Source of the DNA: Neobacillus bataviensis
GTDB taxonomy: Bacteria > Bacillota > Bacilli > Bacillales_B > DSM-18226
Direction: 5' to 3'
NCBI RefSeq assembly: GCF_019969725.1
Contig: NZ_JAHXYW010000005.1
Coordinates: forward strand, 124,001 to 188,000
DNA: 64,000 nucleotides
This document shows positions 54,899-63,766 of the stretch, one piece after another. The first letter of the stretch is position 1. Every line of letters begins with the position of its first letter. A program made the translations under genes and the position numbers. Under the pieces are notes generated by a model that did not search any database, had not been told where the DNA came from, and saw nothing but the letters and a program-made list of their open reading frames with translations.

Positions 54899-55300
54899 TT
54901 ATTTTTTAATTAAATCTTCGCGCTGTGATTGGTCAATCCATTCTTGAAGCTTATCCTTAAGGGTGTTAAAACCTTGTTGTCCTTCTGCTTCCGGAATGAT
55001 CGCAGCCGCTTGGCGCTTACGAGGCTTCTTCACTTTTGCTAGTTGCTCGACTGGCGCTTCTTCAGTTGCTCTGATAGAAAGACCGATTTTTCCTGCCTCT
55101 TCATCAATCGATAACACTTTTACTTTAATTTCATCCCCAACTTTTAGATGGTCATTAATATCCTTCACATAACCGTGCGTGATTTCTGAAATATGCACAA
55201 GACCTTGTGTATTTTCATCTAATGCTACGAACGCTCCATATGGTTGAATTCCTGTTACTTTACCTGTTACGATACTTCCTGTTTCAAATTTTCCTGACAT
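54899..55300 (-). CDS. yugI: S1-domain RNA-binding general stress protein 13
   Basis: This 133-residue protein has one S1 domain at residues ~4-76 (GSIVTGKVTGIQPYGAFVAL, GLVHISEITHGYVKD and VKVLSIDEEAGKIGLSI) and a basic, low-complexity tail. GSP13 associates with ribosomes. ATG 55300 follows TAGGAGTG. B. subtilis has yugI in the same neighbourhood. Confidence 0.9.
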   Translation of the reverse strand: MSGKFETGSIVTGKVTGIQPYGAFVALDENTQGLVHISEITHGYVKDINDHLKVGDEIKVKVLSIDEEAGKIGLSIRATEEAPVEQLAKVKKPRKRQAAAIIPEAEGQQGFNTLKDKLQEWIDQSQREDLIKK

Positions 55301-55521
55301 GAAAACACTCCTAAGTAAATAATTATTTAGTCCCTTATATACGCATTATAAGATTATACCACAAAGGATTGTTTTTATCAAAGAAAGCAAAATAATAGAA
55401 ACAGAGCCCCTTCCAAATTATAAAATTGTCAGAAAATCTTAACATGTGGAATTAGAAAAAAGATTTATCCAATGTTACACTAGTAGAGAGTAATTAATTA
55501 TTATAAGTTGAGGTGAACAGT

Positions 55522-55755
55522 ATGAATAAAATCGGCCAAACAATCAAAACCGCTCGTGAAATGCGTAACATGACACAGGAAGAATTAGCACAAAAAATCA
55601 GAGTTGGAACCAGTACGATTGAAAAATATGAATCCGGGGAACAAATTCCTAGTAGCCAGACCATTTTAAAATTATCTACTGTACTAGATATCGCAGCATC
55701 AGAGTTATTAGAATACCACAAACTTCATACAAACTCCTCGTCAGTGGAAAATTAA
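55522..55755 (+). CDS. Small XRE-family DNA-binding protein
   Basis: This 77-residue protein is almost only a helix-turn-helix: IGQTIKTAREMRNMTQEELA, QKIRVGTSTIEKYESGEQIP and LSTVLDIAASELLEY. ATG 55522 follows GAGGTG. It is monocistronic with a strong terminator behind. Divergent from yugI. Targets unknown. Confidence 0.85.
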   Translation: MNKIGQTIKTAREMRNMTQEELAQKIRVGTSTIEKYESGEQIPSSQTILKLSTVLDIAASELLEYHKLHTNSSSVEN

Positions 55756-55839
55756 TAAATTTTTCTATCATGGTTGTATAATAAAGGGGAAATCGGGTAA
55801 TCCTTATACCATAAGCTTTCTAGTATTCCCCCCTTTTTG

Positions 55840-55876
55840 AGAGGACACCCCGATATCGGGATGTCCTCTTTTTTTT
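55840..55876 (+). terminator. Terminator of the small HTH gene
   Basis: AGAGGACA-C-CCCGAT pairs with ATCGGG-A-TGTCCTCT, no free loop beyond the centre, followed by TTTTTTTT. Confidence 0.88.
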
Positions 55877-56138
55877 ACAACGAGCAAGAATCGTTCGCCT
55901 TAATTTCTAGTAGTTCACCTGCTACTTTTAAACAGCTTTCCAATGGGATGAGTTTTTCAAAGGAAAATTCATAGATGGTTTGAATTCGCTTAGCAAGTGT
56001 TAATGGATGGTCTAGTTCATGAACAGCCGCTATCACATCAGCGATTTCCGTCTCGTAGCTGCCATTTTTCAATTGGAAGGGATCCCATTCATTTAATAGG
56101 TCAACAAACTTTAAATTTGTCTGAATCTCTTTTCTCAT
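55875..56138 (-). CDS. yugE: YugE-like protein (DUF1871)
   Basis: This 87-residue protein has LLNEWDPFQLKNGSYETEIA, the DUF1871 pattern as I recall it, then VIAAVHELDHPLTLAKRIQT. Soluble, no known activity. In B. subtilis yugE lies near patB, as here. Confidence 0.7.
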   Translation of the reverse strand: MRKEIQTNLKFVDLLNEWDPFQLKNGSYETEIADVIAAVHELDHPLTLAKRIQTIYEFSFEKLIPLESCLKVAGELLEIKANDSCSL

Positions 56139-56223
56139 TTTTTTCTCCTATTGTTTTAACATTTGATCGATTTATTTTATCATAAGAAACAGAAGGTTAG
56201 AAAATATTACAGGCGGTGGACAT

Positions 56224-57387
56224 ATGTCAGTATTTAATGAGCGGATAGACCGGTTTAAAACGGCATCAGTTAAATGGGAATTAACAAAAGATATCTTTGG
56301 AGAGTCTGATTTATGGCCGATGTGGGTAGCGGATATGGATTTTAAGCCGCCACAGGCTGTCATTGATGCGATAAAGAATCGCGTCGAACACGGGGTCTTT
56401 GGCTATACTTTTGTTCCGTCCTCCACCTCAGAAGCTATTAACACCTGGCTGTTAAAGCGGCATCAATGGAAAATTAACTCTTCATGGCTGTTATATTGCA
56501 GCGGTGTGGTGCAGGCCATCAGTACAGCCATTCATTCGTTTACTAAGGAAGGTGATCGGGTGCTGCTTCAATCACCTGTATATACTCCCTTCTTTGATAT
56601 GATTGAAAAAAATAAACGCATCGTCGTAAACTCTCCACTACGATTGGATGGAGATCGTTATCAGATTGATTTTGCGGGTTTTGAAAAAGCTTTGCAAGAA
56701 GGCTGTAAATTATTTTTACTTTGTAATCCGCACAATCCTGCTGGCAGGGTTTGGACAAAAGATGAGCTATTAAAAATTGGTGAGTTATGTTTACAATATA
56801 ATTGCCTTATTCTTTCTGATGAGATTCATTCTGATATTATCTATAAGAAGTTTACGCATAAACCGATTGCTTCTCTAAATGATGAGCTTTTGGATAGAAC
56901 CATCACTTTAATTGCTCCTAGCAAAACGTTTAATCTTGCTGGCTTACAAGCGTCTGCTGTGATCATTAAAAATAAGGAATTACGGATCCAGTTTCAGGAG
57001 CAGCAAAAACGCCAAGGTGTTTTCTCCTTGAATACCTTTGGGATAATTGGAATGGAGGCCGCCTATCGTTACGGTGAGGAATGGCTCGAAGAATTGATTG
57101 ATTATTTGCAGGTGAACAAGGATTATACAATGCAATTCCTAGCGGATCATTTGCCAGAAATCACTTGTATCGATGCCGAAGGAACTTACCTGTTATGGCT
57201 TGATTGCCGAAAACTTGGATCAAGCGATAAAGAGTTACGAAACTTGCTGATTCAAAAAGGAAAGCTGGCATTAGAACCCGGCCCTAAATACGGCCCTGGC
57301 GGTGAAGGATTCGTCCGCATCAATATTGCTTGTCCAAAGGATGATTTGATAGAAGGACTAGAACGTCTAAATAGAGCACTTAGTTAA
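56224..57387 (+). CDS. patB: PatB/MalY-type cystathionine beta-lyase
   Basis: This 387-residue fold-type I PLP enzyme has LWPMWVADMDFKPPQAVIDA, CNPHNPAGRVW, LSDEIHSDIIY and APSKTFNLAGLQAS with the PLP lysine (~235). PatB cleaves C-S bonds of cystathionine and related thioethers. ATG 56224 follows AGGCGG. It lies near yugE and kap genes as in B. subtilis. Confidence 0.9.
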   Translation: MSVFNERIDRFKTASVKWELTKDIFGESDLWPMWVADMDFKPPQAVIDAIKNRVEHGVFGYTFVPSSTSEAINTWLLKRHQWKINSSWLLYCSGVVQAISTAIHSFTKEGDRVLLQSPVYTPFFDMIEKNKRIVVNSPLRLDGDRYQIDFAGFEKALQEGCKLFLLCNPHNPAGRVWTKDELLKIGELCLQYNCLILSDEIHSDIIYKKFTHKPIASLNDELLDRTITLIAPSKTFNLAGLQASAVIIKNKELRIQFQEQQKRQGVFSLNTFGIIGMEAAYRYGEEWLEELIDYLQVNKDYTMQFLADHLPEITCIDAEGTYLLWLDCRKLGSSDKELRNLLIQKGKLALEPGPKYGPGGEGFVRINIACPKDDLIEGLERLNRALS

Positions 57388-57390
57388 TAT

Positions 57391-57655
57391 GAACGCTTCT
57401 TATCGACCATCTAACTGATAAATTGGCTTCCTCGGTTGTTATGAACGTTTCTTATCGACCGTCGAACCTAAAAAATGGCTTCCTCGGTCGTTATGAACCT
57501 TTCTTATCGACCGTCGAACCTGAAAATTGGCTCCCTTGGTCGTTATGGTCGCTTCTTATCGACCGTTGCACCCAAAAATTAAAGCTCAAAGTCGTTATGA
57601 CCGCTTCTTATCGACCGTTGAACTCATATATGGATTCTAACGGTCGATAAGAAGG
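57391..57655. repeat. Tandem array, five 52-bp units closed by an inverted copy
   Basis: Units start at 57391, 57443, 57495, 57547 and 57599, exactly 52 bp apart. Each carries TTCTTATCGACC and most carry CGACCG ... CGGTCG inverted arms. The last unit TTCTTATCGACCGTT (57605-57619) faces a perfect inverted copy at 57639-57653, a 15-bp stem with a 19-nt loop. No T tract follows on either strand. It lies between convergent patB and the PH-domain gene. Confidence 0.9.
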
Positions 57656-57665
57656 GATAAAAAGA

Positions 57666-58043
57666 TTATTTCAACACATATTCAGCTAAAACACTTTGGA
57701 GTTCATAGATGTTTAAGTTCTTATTAAATTGCTTTTGCAGCGGAAGGGCATTTCCGGAGATCCAAATCTTTAATTCAGCATCTAAATCAAAGCTGCCTGC
57801 TGTTTCAATGCTGAAATGGGTAATGTTTTTATATGGAATGGAATGATACTCGACCTTTTTTCCAGTTAAACCTTGCTTGTCAACTAAAATTAACCGCTTA
57901 TTCGTAAAAATAAACATGTCCCGAATGAGTCTATACGCTTTTTCAATTCTTTCACTAGGAGCCAAAACACGTTCAAATTCCTTTTGTACTTCCTGTGCAT
58001 TCACTTCTGAGGCATTGCCTATTAAACCATCTAAAAAACCCAT
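57666..58043 (-). CDS. Bacterial PH-domain protein
   Basis: This 125-residue protein (MGFLDGLIGNASEVNAQEVQ) is a single bacterial pleckstrin-homology-like domain. Visible parts are IRDMFIFTNKRLILVDKQGL, KVEYHSIPYKNITHFSIETA and SFDLDAELKIWISG. Such proteins are small and cytosolic with unknown ligands. ATG 58043 follows AGAGGGTG. Function unknown. Confidence 0.8.
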   Translation of the reverse strand: MGFLDGLIGNASEVNAQEVQKEFERVLAPSERIEKAYRLIRDMFIFTNKRLILVDKQGLTGKKVEYHSIPYKNITHFSIETAGSFDLDAELKIWISGNALPLQKQFNKNLNIYELQSVLAEYVLK

Positions 58044-58102
58044 CTAAATCACCCTCTCTATTCTCTCAATTAAGTATACATAAGTCTCCATATATTAAAA
58101 AG

Positions 58103-58126
58103 CCAGACGTGAATGTCCACGTCTGG
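58103..58126 (-). terminator. gndA terminator
   Basis: CCAGACGTG/CACGTCTGG stem, 6-nt loop, followed on the minus strand by CTTTTTAAT. Confidence 0.85.
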
Positions 58127-58134
58127 TTCGCCAA

Positions 58135-59547
58135 TTATTTCTCAAGCCACTCGGTATGGAAAGTTCCTTCACGGTCCACCCGCTGATACGTATGAGCTCC
58201 AAAATAATCGCGCTGAGCTTGAAGCAGGTTGGCAGGCAGGATCGCTGAGCGATAACTGTCATAATACGATAGTGCACTAGAGAGTCCTGGAACAGGTATC
58301 CCTGCTTTTAAGGCGATGGAAACAACCTCTCTCGCTGCATCCTGATAATCCCCTGTAATTGCTTGAAAGTAGGAATCCATTAGCAAGTTGTCTAATTCCG
58401 GATTTCGATCATATGCATCCATAATATTCTGCAGGAATGCTGCTCGAATGATGCAGCCGCCTCTGAAGATCTTCGCAATTTCACCCGGTCTCAAATCCCA
58501 ATTATACTCATGGGAAGCCACTTTATATTGAGAAAATCCTTGTGCATAAGAAATAATTTTACTAAAATACAAGGTTTTCCGAATTAATTCAATAACGTCC
58601 TTTTTATTGCCAACAAATTTATTTTCACTAGGTCCTTTTAGCCATTTGCTAGCTTTTACACGCTCTTCCTTCATAGCTGAAAGGAAACGCGAGAACACAG
58701 ATTCAGTAATAATGGATAGCGGAATACCCAAATCAAGGGCACTCTGACTCGTCCATTTTCCAGTTCCTTTTTGTCCCGCAGTATCGAGAATAACATCCAC
58801 TAATGGCTTGCCCGTTTCCGGATCCATTTTTGTAAAAATGTCTGCGGTAATTTCAATCAAATAGCTGTCAAGTTCACCTTGATTCCACTCGCTAAAGACC
58901 TCATGAAGCTCGTTGACAGATAAGCCAAGGAGCGTTTTCATTAAATGGTAAGATTCACATATTAACTGCATGTCACCATATTCAATACCATTATGAACCA
59001 TTTTTACATAGTGCCCAGCACCATTTGGACCAATATATGTACAACAAGGGTCTCCATCCACCTTAGCTGAAATAGCCGTTAAGAGTGGACCAACCTCATC
59101 ATAAGCTTCCTTTTGTCCGCTTGGCATGATCGACGGACCTGTCAATGCTCCCTCTTCCCCGCCAGAAACACCGGCACCTATGAAAAGAAGCCCTTTCTCA
59201 GCAAGAGCGGCATTTCGTCGAATGGTATCTTTGTAATAGCTGTTGCCTCCATCAATAAGAATGTCCCCTTTGTCTAAATACGGAACCAGCGATTCGATCG
59301 CTTTATCGGTAATTTCACCAGCATTTACCATTAATAAAATTTTTCGGGGAAGCTCTAAGGATTGAACAAATTCTCCAATATTGGCAGTACCAATTATATT
59401 TTTCCCTTTATGATGTTCTAAAATTTCATTTACTTTCTCAGCGGAGAGATCGTATACGGAAACAGGGAAACCTTTGCTTTCAAAATTCAGGGCTAAACTT
59501 CTTCCCATTACACCTACACCGACAACCCCAACTTTTTGTTTTTCCAA
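58135..59547 (-). CDS. gndA: 6-phosphogluconate dehydrogenase (decarboxylating)
   Basis: This 470-residue enzyme has the cofactor loop [50 protein letters not shown] and [15 protein letters not shown] with the catalytic lysine. It has [10 protein letters not shown] in the C-terminal half. It makes ribulose-5-phosphate with NAD(P)H. TTG 59547 lies 9 nt after AAGGG and gives the start EKQKVGVVG expected for Bacillus GndA; the ATG at 59556 touches the ribosome site. Confidence 0.93.
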   Translation of the reverse strand: MEKQKVGVVGVGVMGRSLALNFESKGFPVSVYDLSAEKVNEILEHHKGKNIIGTANIGEFVQSLELPRKILLMVNAGEITDKAIESLVPYLDKGDILIDGGNSYYKDTIRRNAALAEKGLLFIGAGVSGGEEGALTGPSIMPSGQKEAYDEVGPLLTAISAKVDGDPCCTYIGPNGAGHYVKMVHNGIEYGDMQLICESYHLMKTLLGLSVNELHEVFSEWNQGELDSYLIEITADIFTKMDPETGKPLVDVILDTAGQKGTGKWTSQSALDLGIPLSIITESVFSRFLSAMKEERVKASKWLKGPSENKFVGNKKDVIELIRKTLYFSKIISYAQGFSQYKVASHEYNWDLRPGEIAKIFRGGCIIRAAFLQNIMDAYDRNPELDNLLMDSYFQAITGDYQDAAREVVSIALKAGIPVPGLSSALSYYDSYRSAILPANLLQAQRDYFGAHTYQRVDREGTFHTEWLEK

Positions 59548-59659
59548 TCTTATCATCCCTTCAAGGTTATGAAAAAAAATTCATTTAAATTATAACATAT
59601 ATGAAATATTTTTTCGCACATCATTTAATACAAAATTTATATTTATAGTGTTAAAAAAA

Positions 59660-59687
59660 ATACACTTTTTTATTAGTAAAAGTGTAT
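59660..59687 (-). terminator. Terminator of the AlaX-like gene
   Basis: ATACACTTTT/AAAAGTGTAT stem followed on the minus strand by eight T. Confidence 0.85.
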
Positions 59688-59708
59688 CAATAAACGAAAA
59701 AAAGACTG

Positions 59709-60899
59709 CTATTTCGATAATTCGAATAATAACTTCAGCAATTCCTCCGGTGTTATAAGCTTTTCGCCTCCTCCTTGCGCAAATGAATCATTTCCCCCGC
59801 CCTTACCATTTATGAACGGTAGTGCTTTTCCAATAATCGTTTTCATATTTTCATTTCTAGCTTTTCCTTTTGCACAGACCACTTGGAGCTTATCTTCATT
59901 GTTCGATACAAAGATAACCAAAGCATTTTCATTGTTTGCCGTGATAAAACGAGCTAACTTCTGAAGTTCTTGAATACTGCGATTTTGAAAAATTTCATTT
60001 ACGATATTATCAGTATAATATTTATCATTCAAATCCTTTGCCTCGAATTGCAGTAGCTGCTCCTTGGTTTGTTCCAAAAGCTTTTCTTGCGATTTTGCAT
60101 TCTCTAGCATCCGACAAACAGCTGCCTCCATATCTTTTTCAGGTGCATTAAGTAGGCTGGTTAACTGAAGCAGAATTCTCTGTTTTTGCCCAAGCTGTTT
60201 TAAAACTCGATTTCCGCAGACAAATTGAATCCGTGTGTTTTTCCTTTGTCTTTCCCAATCTAAAACTTTTATTGCACTAACCTCTCCTGTTGCTTTTGGA
60301 TGGGTTCCGCCGCAGCCGTTATAGTCGAAATCTGGAATAATCACGAGCCGGATATTTTCTTTAACCTTCGTTTCTTTTCTTAATGGATATTGAGAAAGCT
60401 CTTTCTCTGTTACCCACTTTACTTCAATAGACCTATTCTCCAATATTATTTGGTTTGCAAGCTCTTCCGCTTTCTTCGCTTCCTGCTCCGTTAAATTTTC
60501 TGTCTGCAAATCAATGGTGACCATTTCATTTCCTAAATGAAAGCCAACGGTCTTGTAATCAAATAATTGCTCAAATGCTGCCGATAAAATATGCTGGCCA
60601 GCATGCTGCTGCATATGATCAAAGCGCTGTTCCCAATCGATGGCCCCCATTACCTCTTTCTGGGTATCAGGCAATGGCATATCTATGTAATGACGTATCT
60701 CCCCATGTATTTCTTCAACATTTAATACATTGGACTCTCCAAGCGTCCCAATGTCGTGTGGCTGGCCACCGCCAGTTGGGTAGAATGCCGTTTGATTTAA
60801 AAGAACGTACCAATTCCCTTCCTCGTCTTTATCTTTTTTAAGCACTTGTGCAGTAAAGGATTGAATGTAGGCATCTTGGTAATATAGTTTATTTTCCAT
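59709..60899 (-). CDS. AlaX-type alanyl-tRNA editing protein with DHHA1 domain
   Basis: This 396-residue protein matches the editing half of alanyl-tRNA synthetase. The metal site is HMQQHAGQHILSAAF (HxxxH, ~95) with CGGTHPKATGEV (Cys and His, ~197). A helical linker and C-terminal DHHA1 domain end in GKGGGNDSFAQGGG. It would hydrolyse Ser- or Gly-tRNA(Ala). It has no aminoacylation domain, so it acts in trans. Starts at ATG 60899; the ribosome site is weak (TAGGAGC). Confidence 0.88.
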   Translation of the reverse strand: MENKLYYQDAYIQSFTAQVLKKDKDEEGNWYVLLNQTAFYPTGGGQPHDIGTLGESNVLNVEEIHGEIRHYIDMPLPDTQKEVMGAIDWEQRFDHMQQHAGQHILSAAFEQLFDYKTVGFHLGNEMVTIDLQTENLTEQEAKKAEELANQIILENRSIEVKWVTEKELSQYPLRKETKVKENIRLVIIPDFDYNGCGGTHPKATGEVSAIKVLDWERQRKNTRIQFVCGNRVLKQLGQKQRILLQLTSLLNAPEKDMEAAVCRMLENAKSQEKLLEQTKEQLLQFEAKDLNDKYYTDNIVNEIFQNRSIQELQKLARFITANNENALVIFVSNNEDKLQVVCAKGKARNENMKTIIGKALPFINGKGGGNDSFAQGGGEKLITPEELLKLLFELSK

Positions 60900-60961
60900 T
60901 TTAATAGCTCCTAAATTTTTAATAACCTCATTGTCATGAAAAAAGGAAAAGAAATCAAGAA

Positions 60962-60993
60962 AAACCTGTCCCGCTAATTTAAAGGACAGGTTT
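60962..60993 (-). terminator. Terminator of the GFPQ-repeat gene
   Basis: AAACCTGTCC/GGACAGGTTT 10-bp stem, 12-nt loop, T tract on the minus strand. Confidence 0.85.
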
Positions 60994-61009
60994 CCAATAT
61001 TAATGAATG

Positions 61010-61420
61010 TTACCTTTTGTCTTTACGATGGCCAAATGTGGATGGTTGAGTCTGTGGCTGTTGGCCTTGTTGAAAACCACCCATTCCTTGAGGAAAACCT
61101 GTTTGCTGTCCGCCCATTCCCTGTGGAAAACCTGTTTGCTGTCCGCCCATTCCCTGTGGAAAACCTGTTTGCTGTCCGCCCATTCCCTGTGGAAAACCTG
61201 TTTGCTGTCCGCCCATCATTTGCGGGAACCCTCCAGGCTGCTGAAAACCGCCCATCATATGTGGATAGCCAGGCTGAAATCCACCCATATGTGGATAGCC
61301 GTGATACGGAAATCCCCCCATCATTTGTGGATACCCTTGCTGGAATCCGCCCATCTGAGGATAACCCATTTGCTGAAAACCAGGCTGTCCTTGAAAACCG
61401 CCAAATTGTCTTTTCTCCAT
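61010..61420 (-). CDS. Gly/Gln/Pro-rich repeat protein, possible spore coat protein
   Basis: This 136-residue protein is built from short repeats: an N-terminal part with [10 protein letters not shown] and [10 protein letters not shown], then four exact or near-exact [11 protein letters not shown] units of 11 residues and a basic end (FGHRKDKR). ATG 61420 follows AAGGAGG. No signal peptide is seen. Such low-complexity Tyr/Gly/Gln proteins are common in Bacillus spore coats, but that role is inferred from composition only. An open antisense frame here is a repeat artefact. Confidence 0.7.
   Translation of the reverse strand: MEKRQFGGFQGQPGFQQMGYPQMGGFQQGYPQMMGGFPYHGYPHMGGFQPGYPHMMGGFQQPGGFPQMMGGQQTGFPQGMGGQQTGFPQGMGGQQTGFPQGMGGQQTGFPQGMGGFQQGQQPQTQPSTFGHRKDKR
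61080..61211. repeat. Four 33-bp in-frame DNA repeats
   Basis: Units start at 61080, 61113, 61146 and 61179. The last three are identical and the first differs at two bases. They encode the 11-residue unit of the overlapping protein and are likely to vary in copy number between strains. Confidence 0.95.
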
Positions 61421-61511
61421 CAATACTCGCCTCCTTACAATCTCCCTGTTAGTGTATGTCCACATATTGGAAAAGCTTAGATTTATACCCAAAAAAGAAA
61501 AATTTCATATA

Positions 61512-61542
61512 AAAAGCCATCTCGCTCCATGAGATAGCTTTT
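61512..61542 (-). terminator. Terminator of the SOD-like gene
   Basis: AAAAGCCATCTC/GAGATAGCTTTT stem (one mismatch), 7-nt loop, T-rich tail on the minus strand. Confidence 0.8.
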
Positions 61543-61547
61543 ACCTA

Positions 61548-62102
61548 CTATTCTTTATCGTCCTGTGCTTTCTTTTGACCTTCTTTATTTTTATCCTTTG
61601 AAACCTCTCCGCAGGCAATCCGATTACCTGAATTTCCGGCAGGTTGAGTCATCCCGTCATCTTTTCCTTCATGAACAATAAGCGACGTCCCCTCTTTTGT
61701 AAACAGAGATTTCTTTCCATCCTTTAAGGTCACATTGGATGCCATAAGATCTGCCTTTACGGACCCATCATCCTCAACAATTAAATTGGGCAGGTCGCCG
61801 GCATGTGCGCCTTTTGGATGAAGCAGTCCATGTTCTTTTTTCTCTGGATTAAAATGGTTTCCGGCAGATTTGAAATCAGGTGCCTCGCAGGTCCCTTTCT
61901 CATGAAAATGAATAGCATGTATCCCAGGTGAAAGCCCCTTCAAATCTACGGACATTTTCACACCACTGGCTTGCTCCTGCAATTTGACTGTTCCCAAAGA
62001 ATCTCCTGCCGCATTAAACATTTCCACATCAATTTTTGTGATATTTTTTTCCGTACATCCAGTTAGAATGAGAAGTGGAACAATCAACCAGAATTTCTTC
62101 AT
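61548..62102 (-). CDS. sodC: Cu/Zn superoxide dismutase family lipoprotein
   Basis: This 184-residue protein has a lipoprotein signal (MKKFWLIVPLLILTGC). Metal ligands are seen in AIHFHEKGTC (two His), SAGNHFNPEKKEHG (two His), GAHAGDLPN (His, Asp) and LIVHEGKDDG (last His). The Cys pair TCEAP/IACGEV fits the family disulfide. With all seven ligands present it could bind both metals, unlike some Bacillus homologues reported to lack copper ligands. ATG 62102 follows AGGGGG. Acts outside the membrane. Confidence 0.85.
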   Translation of the reverse strand: MKKFWLIVPLLILTGCTEKNITKIDVEMFNAAGDSLGTVKLQEQASGVKMSVDLKGLSPGIHAIHFHEKGTCEAPDFKSAGNHFNPEKKEHGLLHPKGAHAGDLPNLIVEDDGSVKADLMASNVTLKDGKKSLFTKEGTSLIVHEGKDDGMTQPAGNSGNRIACGEVSKDKNKEGQKKAQDDKE

Positions 62103-62182
62103 ATGTAATCCCCCTACAATAGACAATTTGCCGTTAGTATCGACAAACGAACATTGGACTATTCAGTGTTTTGGGGCAAAAA

Positions 62183-62208
62183 AGGAACAGCTGCAGTTAA
62201 CTGTTCCT
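62183..62208 (-). terminator. Terminator overlapping the end of the small membrane-protein gene
   Basis: AGGAACAG/CTGTTCCT stem, 10-nt loop, followed on the minus strand by TTTTTT. Confidence 0.85.
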
Positions 62209-62406
62209 CTGACTAGGCTCGTGATTTCGAATCCGATCCTCTAATTCTTTTGCTTTTTGGGCTTCCCGCTTGGAGTGAACAATGATTAACCTCATCGTTA
62301 CCAAAGCACCTATGAAAAAAATAAAAAACGTAATTGCTGCGGGAATATATTCCGATTTATCTTCAGGAAAGTATAAAAACAAGGACATTACTAATGACTG
62401 AAACAT
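62197..62406 (-). CDS. Small single-pass membrane protein
   Basis: This 69-residue protein has a hydrophobic start, one clear membrane helix (AAITFFIFFIGALVTMRLII) and a charged cytoplasmic tail (KREAQKAKELEDRIRNHE). ATG 62406 follows AAAGGAAG. No family recognised. Confidence 0.6.
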   Translation of the reverse strand: MFQSLVMSLFLYFPEDKSEYIPAAITFFIFFIGALVTMRLIIVHSKREAQKAKELEDRIRNHEPSQRNS

Positions 62407-62483
62407 TTTTTTCTTCCTTTCTATCAAGGACTTGCTCCTAATAAATCATTATAGCAAGAAAAAACGTTTCCGACCAACAAAGC

Positions 62484-63224
62484 TTATTTTAATACTTTTA
62501 TCTTTTTAATAATAACATCTTTTTCTGGTTTATCCTGTGCCCCCACAGGTGTGTCGGCAATTTTATCAACGACTTCCATTCCTTCAACAACTTGTCCAAA
62601 AACCGTATGGCGGTGATCAAGCCATGGAGTTCCGCCGTGATCATCATAGGCATCAATCATTTCTTTCGGGTATCCAGCCTTGTCCATTTCCGATTTCATT
62701 TGCGGGTCAAGAGAAGTTTTTTGAACAATAAAAAACTGGCTGCCGTTTGTGTTAGAGCCTGAATTGGCCATTGACAAGGCTCCGCGGATGTTGAAAAGAT
62801 TATTGGAGAATTCATCTTCAAATGGCTTTCCCCAAATACTTTCGCCGCCCGTTCCGTTCCCATTAGGATCGCCGCCTTGAATCATGAAGTCTTTGATAAC
62901 CCTGTGGAATATTAAACCGTCGTAATATCCTTCCTCAATATGCTTGACAAAATTTTCAACGGCTTTTGGCGCATACTCTGGAAATAATTTAATTTTTATC
63001 GTACCCATTGATGTTTCCATTTCAACGAGCTTCTCTTTCTCAGACACCTCTGTTGAAAGCTGAGGATAGACATCCTTTGACACTTGTTGATCCCCTTCCT
63101 TCTGTTCCGTTTTTGGCGCAGAACTTTTTGTTTTTGCTTCTTCCTTCTTTGTTGTGCTTGTCCCACAAGCCGACAATACTAAAAAAATAGCAAATAAAGC
63201 AATCAAGAATTTTCGCTTCTTCAT
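62484..63224 (-). CDS. Cyclophilin-type peptidyl-prolyl isomerase lipoprotein
   Basis: This 246-residue protein has lipobox LVLSAC near residue 20, a Lys/Glu/Ser-rich linker to ~70, then a cyclophilin domain with [44 protein letters not shown] and [15 protein letters not shown]. The active-site residues of the family are present. It probably helps proline isomerisation in exported proteins on the outer membrane face. ATG 63224 follows GGAGG. Confidence 0.92.
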   Translation of the reverse strand: MKKRKFLIALFAIFLVLSACGTSTTKKEEAKTKSSAPKTEQKEGDQQVSKDVYPQLSTEVSEKEKLVEMETSMGTIKIKLFPEYAPKAVENFVKHIEEGYYDGLIFHRVIKDFMIQGGDPNGNGTGGESIWGKPFEDEFSNNLFNIRGALSMANSGSNTNGSQFFIVQKTSLDPQMKSEMDKAGYPKEMIDAYDDHGGTPWLDHRHTVFGQVVEGMEVVDKIADTPVGAQDKPEKDVIIKKIKVLK

Positions 63225-63343
63225 TTATCATACCTCCATTTTTTCACTTTAACCGAAAATAAATTTTTTTGCACTCTGATTTAAATTTAGTCATAATGAA
63301 GGGGAAGAATCAAGATAAAGATTGGGAGTCAGGGGGTTTTTTC

Positions 63344-63727
63344 ATGTCAGAATTGCAGGTTGGTACTGCAGTAACAGGTTTCTATAAAACAGGAAAGTAT
63401 ATTGGAGAAATAACGGATATCCGCCCGCAGCATTATTTAGTAAGAGTTTTGGGTGTTCTCAAGCATCCAATGCAAGGCGATCTTCATAACCCAAAAGAAG
63501 CGGATGTACTCATTTTCCATGAGAGGCGGGCACTGGCCTTTAGAGAGCAGGCCAATATTCCAAAGCAGATGGTCAAACCCTTTGAAGAAGAAATACCCGA
63601 CTACAAAGAGTCATTAAAAATAGCGGTAGATAAAATGAAAAATGAACTGTTAGAAACATCTTCACAATGGGCTGAAATGAGCTTAAAAATGATAGACTCT
63701 CTAGAAAAGGATTATTTCAAATCCTAA
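63344..63727 (+). CDS. kapB: Kinase-associated protein B
   Basis: This 127-residue protein begins MSELQVGTAVTGFYKTGKYI and contains VRVLGVLKHPMQGDLHNP, matching KapB as I recall it. KapB supports KinB signalling toward sporulation in B. subtilis. ATG 63344 follows CAGGGGG; an upstream ATG at 63269 has no good site. No lipobox is present. kapD lies next on the opposite strand. Confidence 0.8.
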   Translation: MSELQVGTAVTGFYKTGKYIGEITDIRPQHYLVRVLGVLKHPMQGDLHNPKEADVLIFHERRALAFREQANIPKQMVKPFEEEIPDYKESLKIAVDKMKNELLETSSQWAEMSLKMIDSLEKDYFKS

Positions 63728-63733
63728 AACATT

Positions 63734-63766
63734 AAAGGCCAAATCAGGTTGAGTGATTTGGCCTTT
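63734..63766. terminator. Bidirectional kapB/kapD terminator
   Basis: AAAGGCCAAATCA/TGATTTGGCCTTT, a perfect 13-bp stem with a 7-nt loop between the convergent genes. Confidence 0.9.

Noticed and set aside
57423..57650. 75-codon frame inside array B
   Set aside because: Its periodic sequence only reflects the 52-bp repeat; 52 is not a multiple of three, so the frame changes from unit to unit, and no ribosome site is present.
61003..61480. Two long plus-strand frames rich in [10 protein letters not shown] and [10 protein letters not shown] repeats
   Set aside because: They are antisense shadows of the 33-bp repeats in the minus-strand gene at 61010-61420, which has a clear ribosome site; the plus frames have none.
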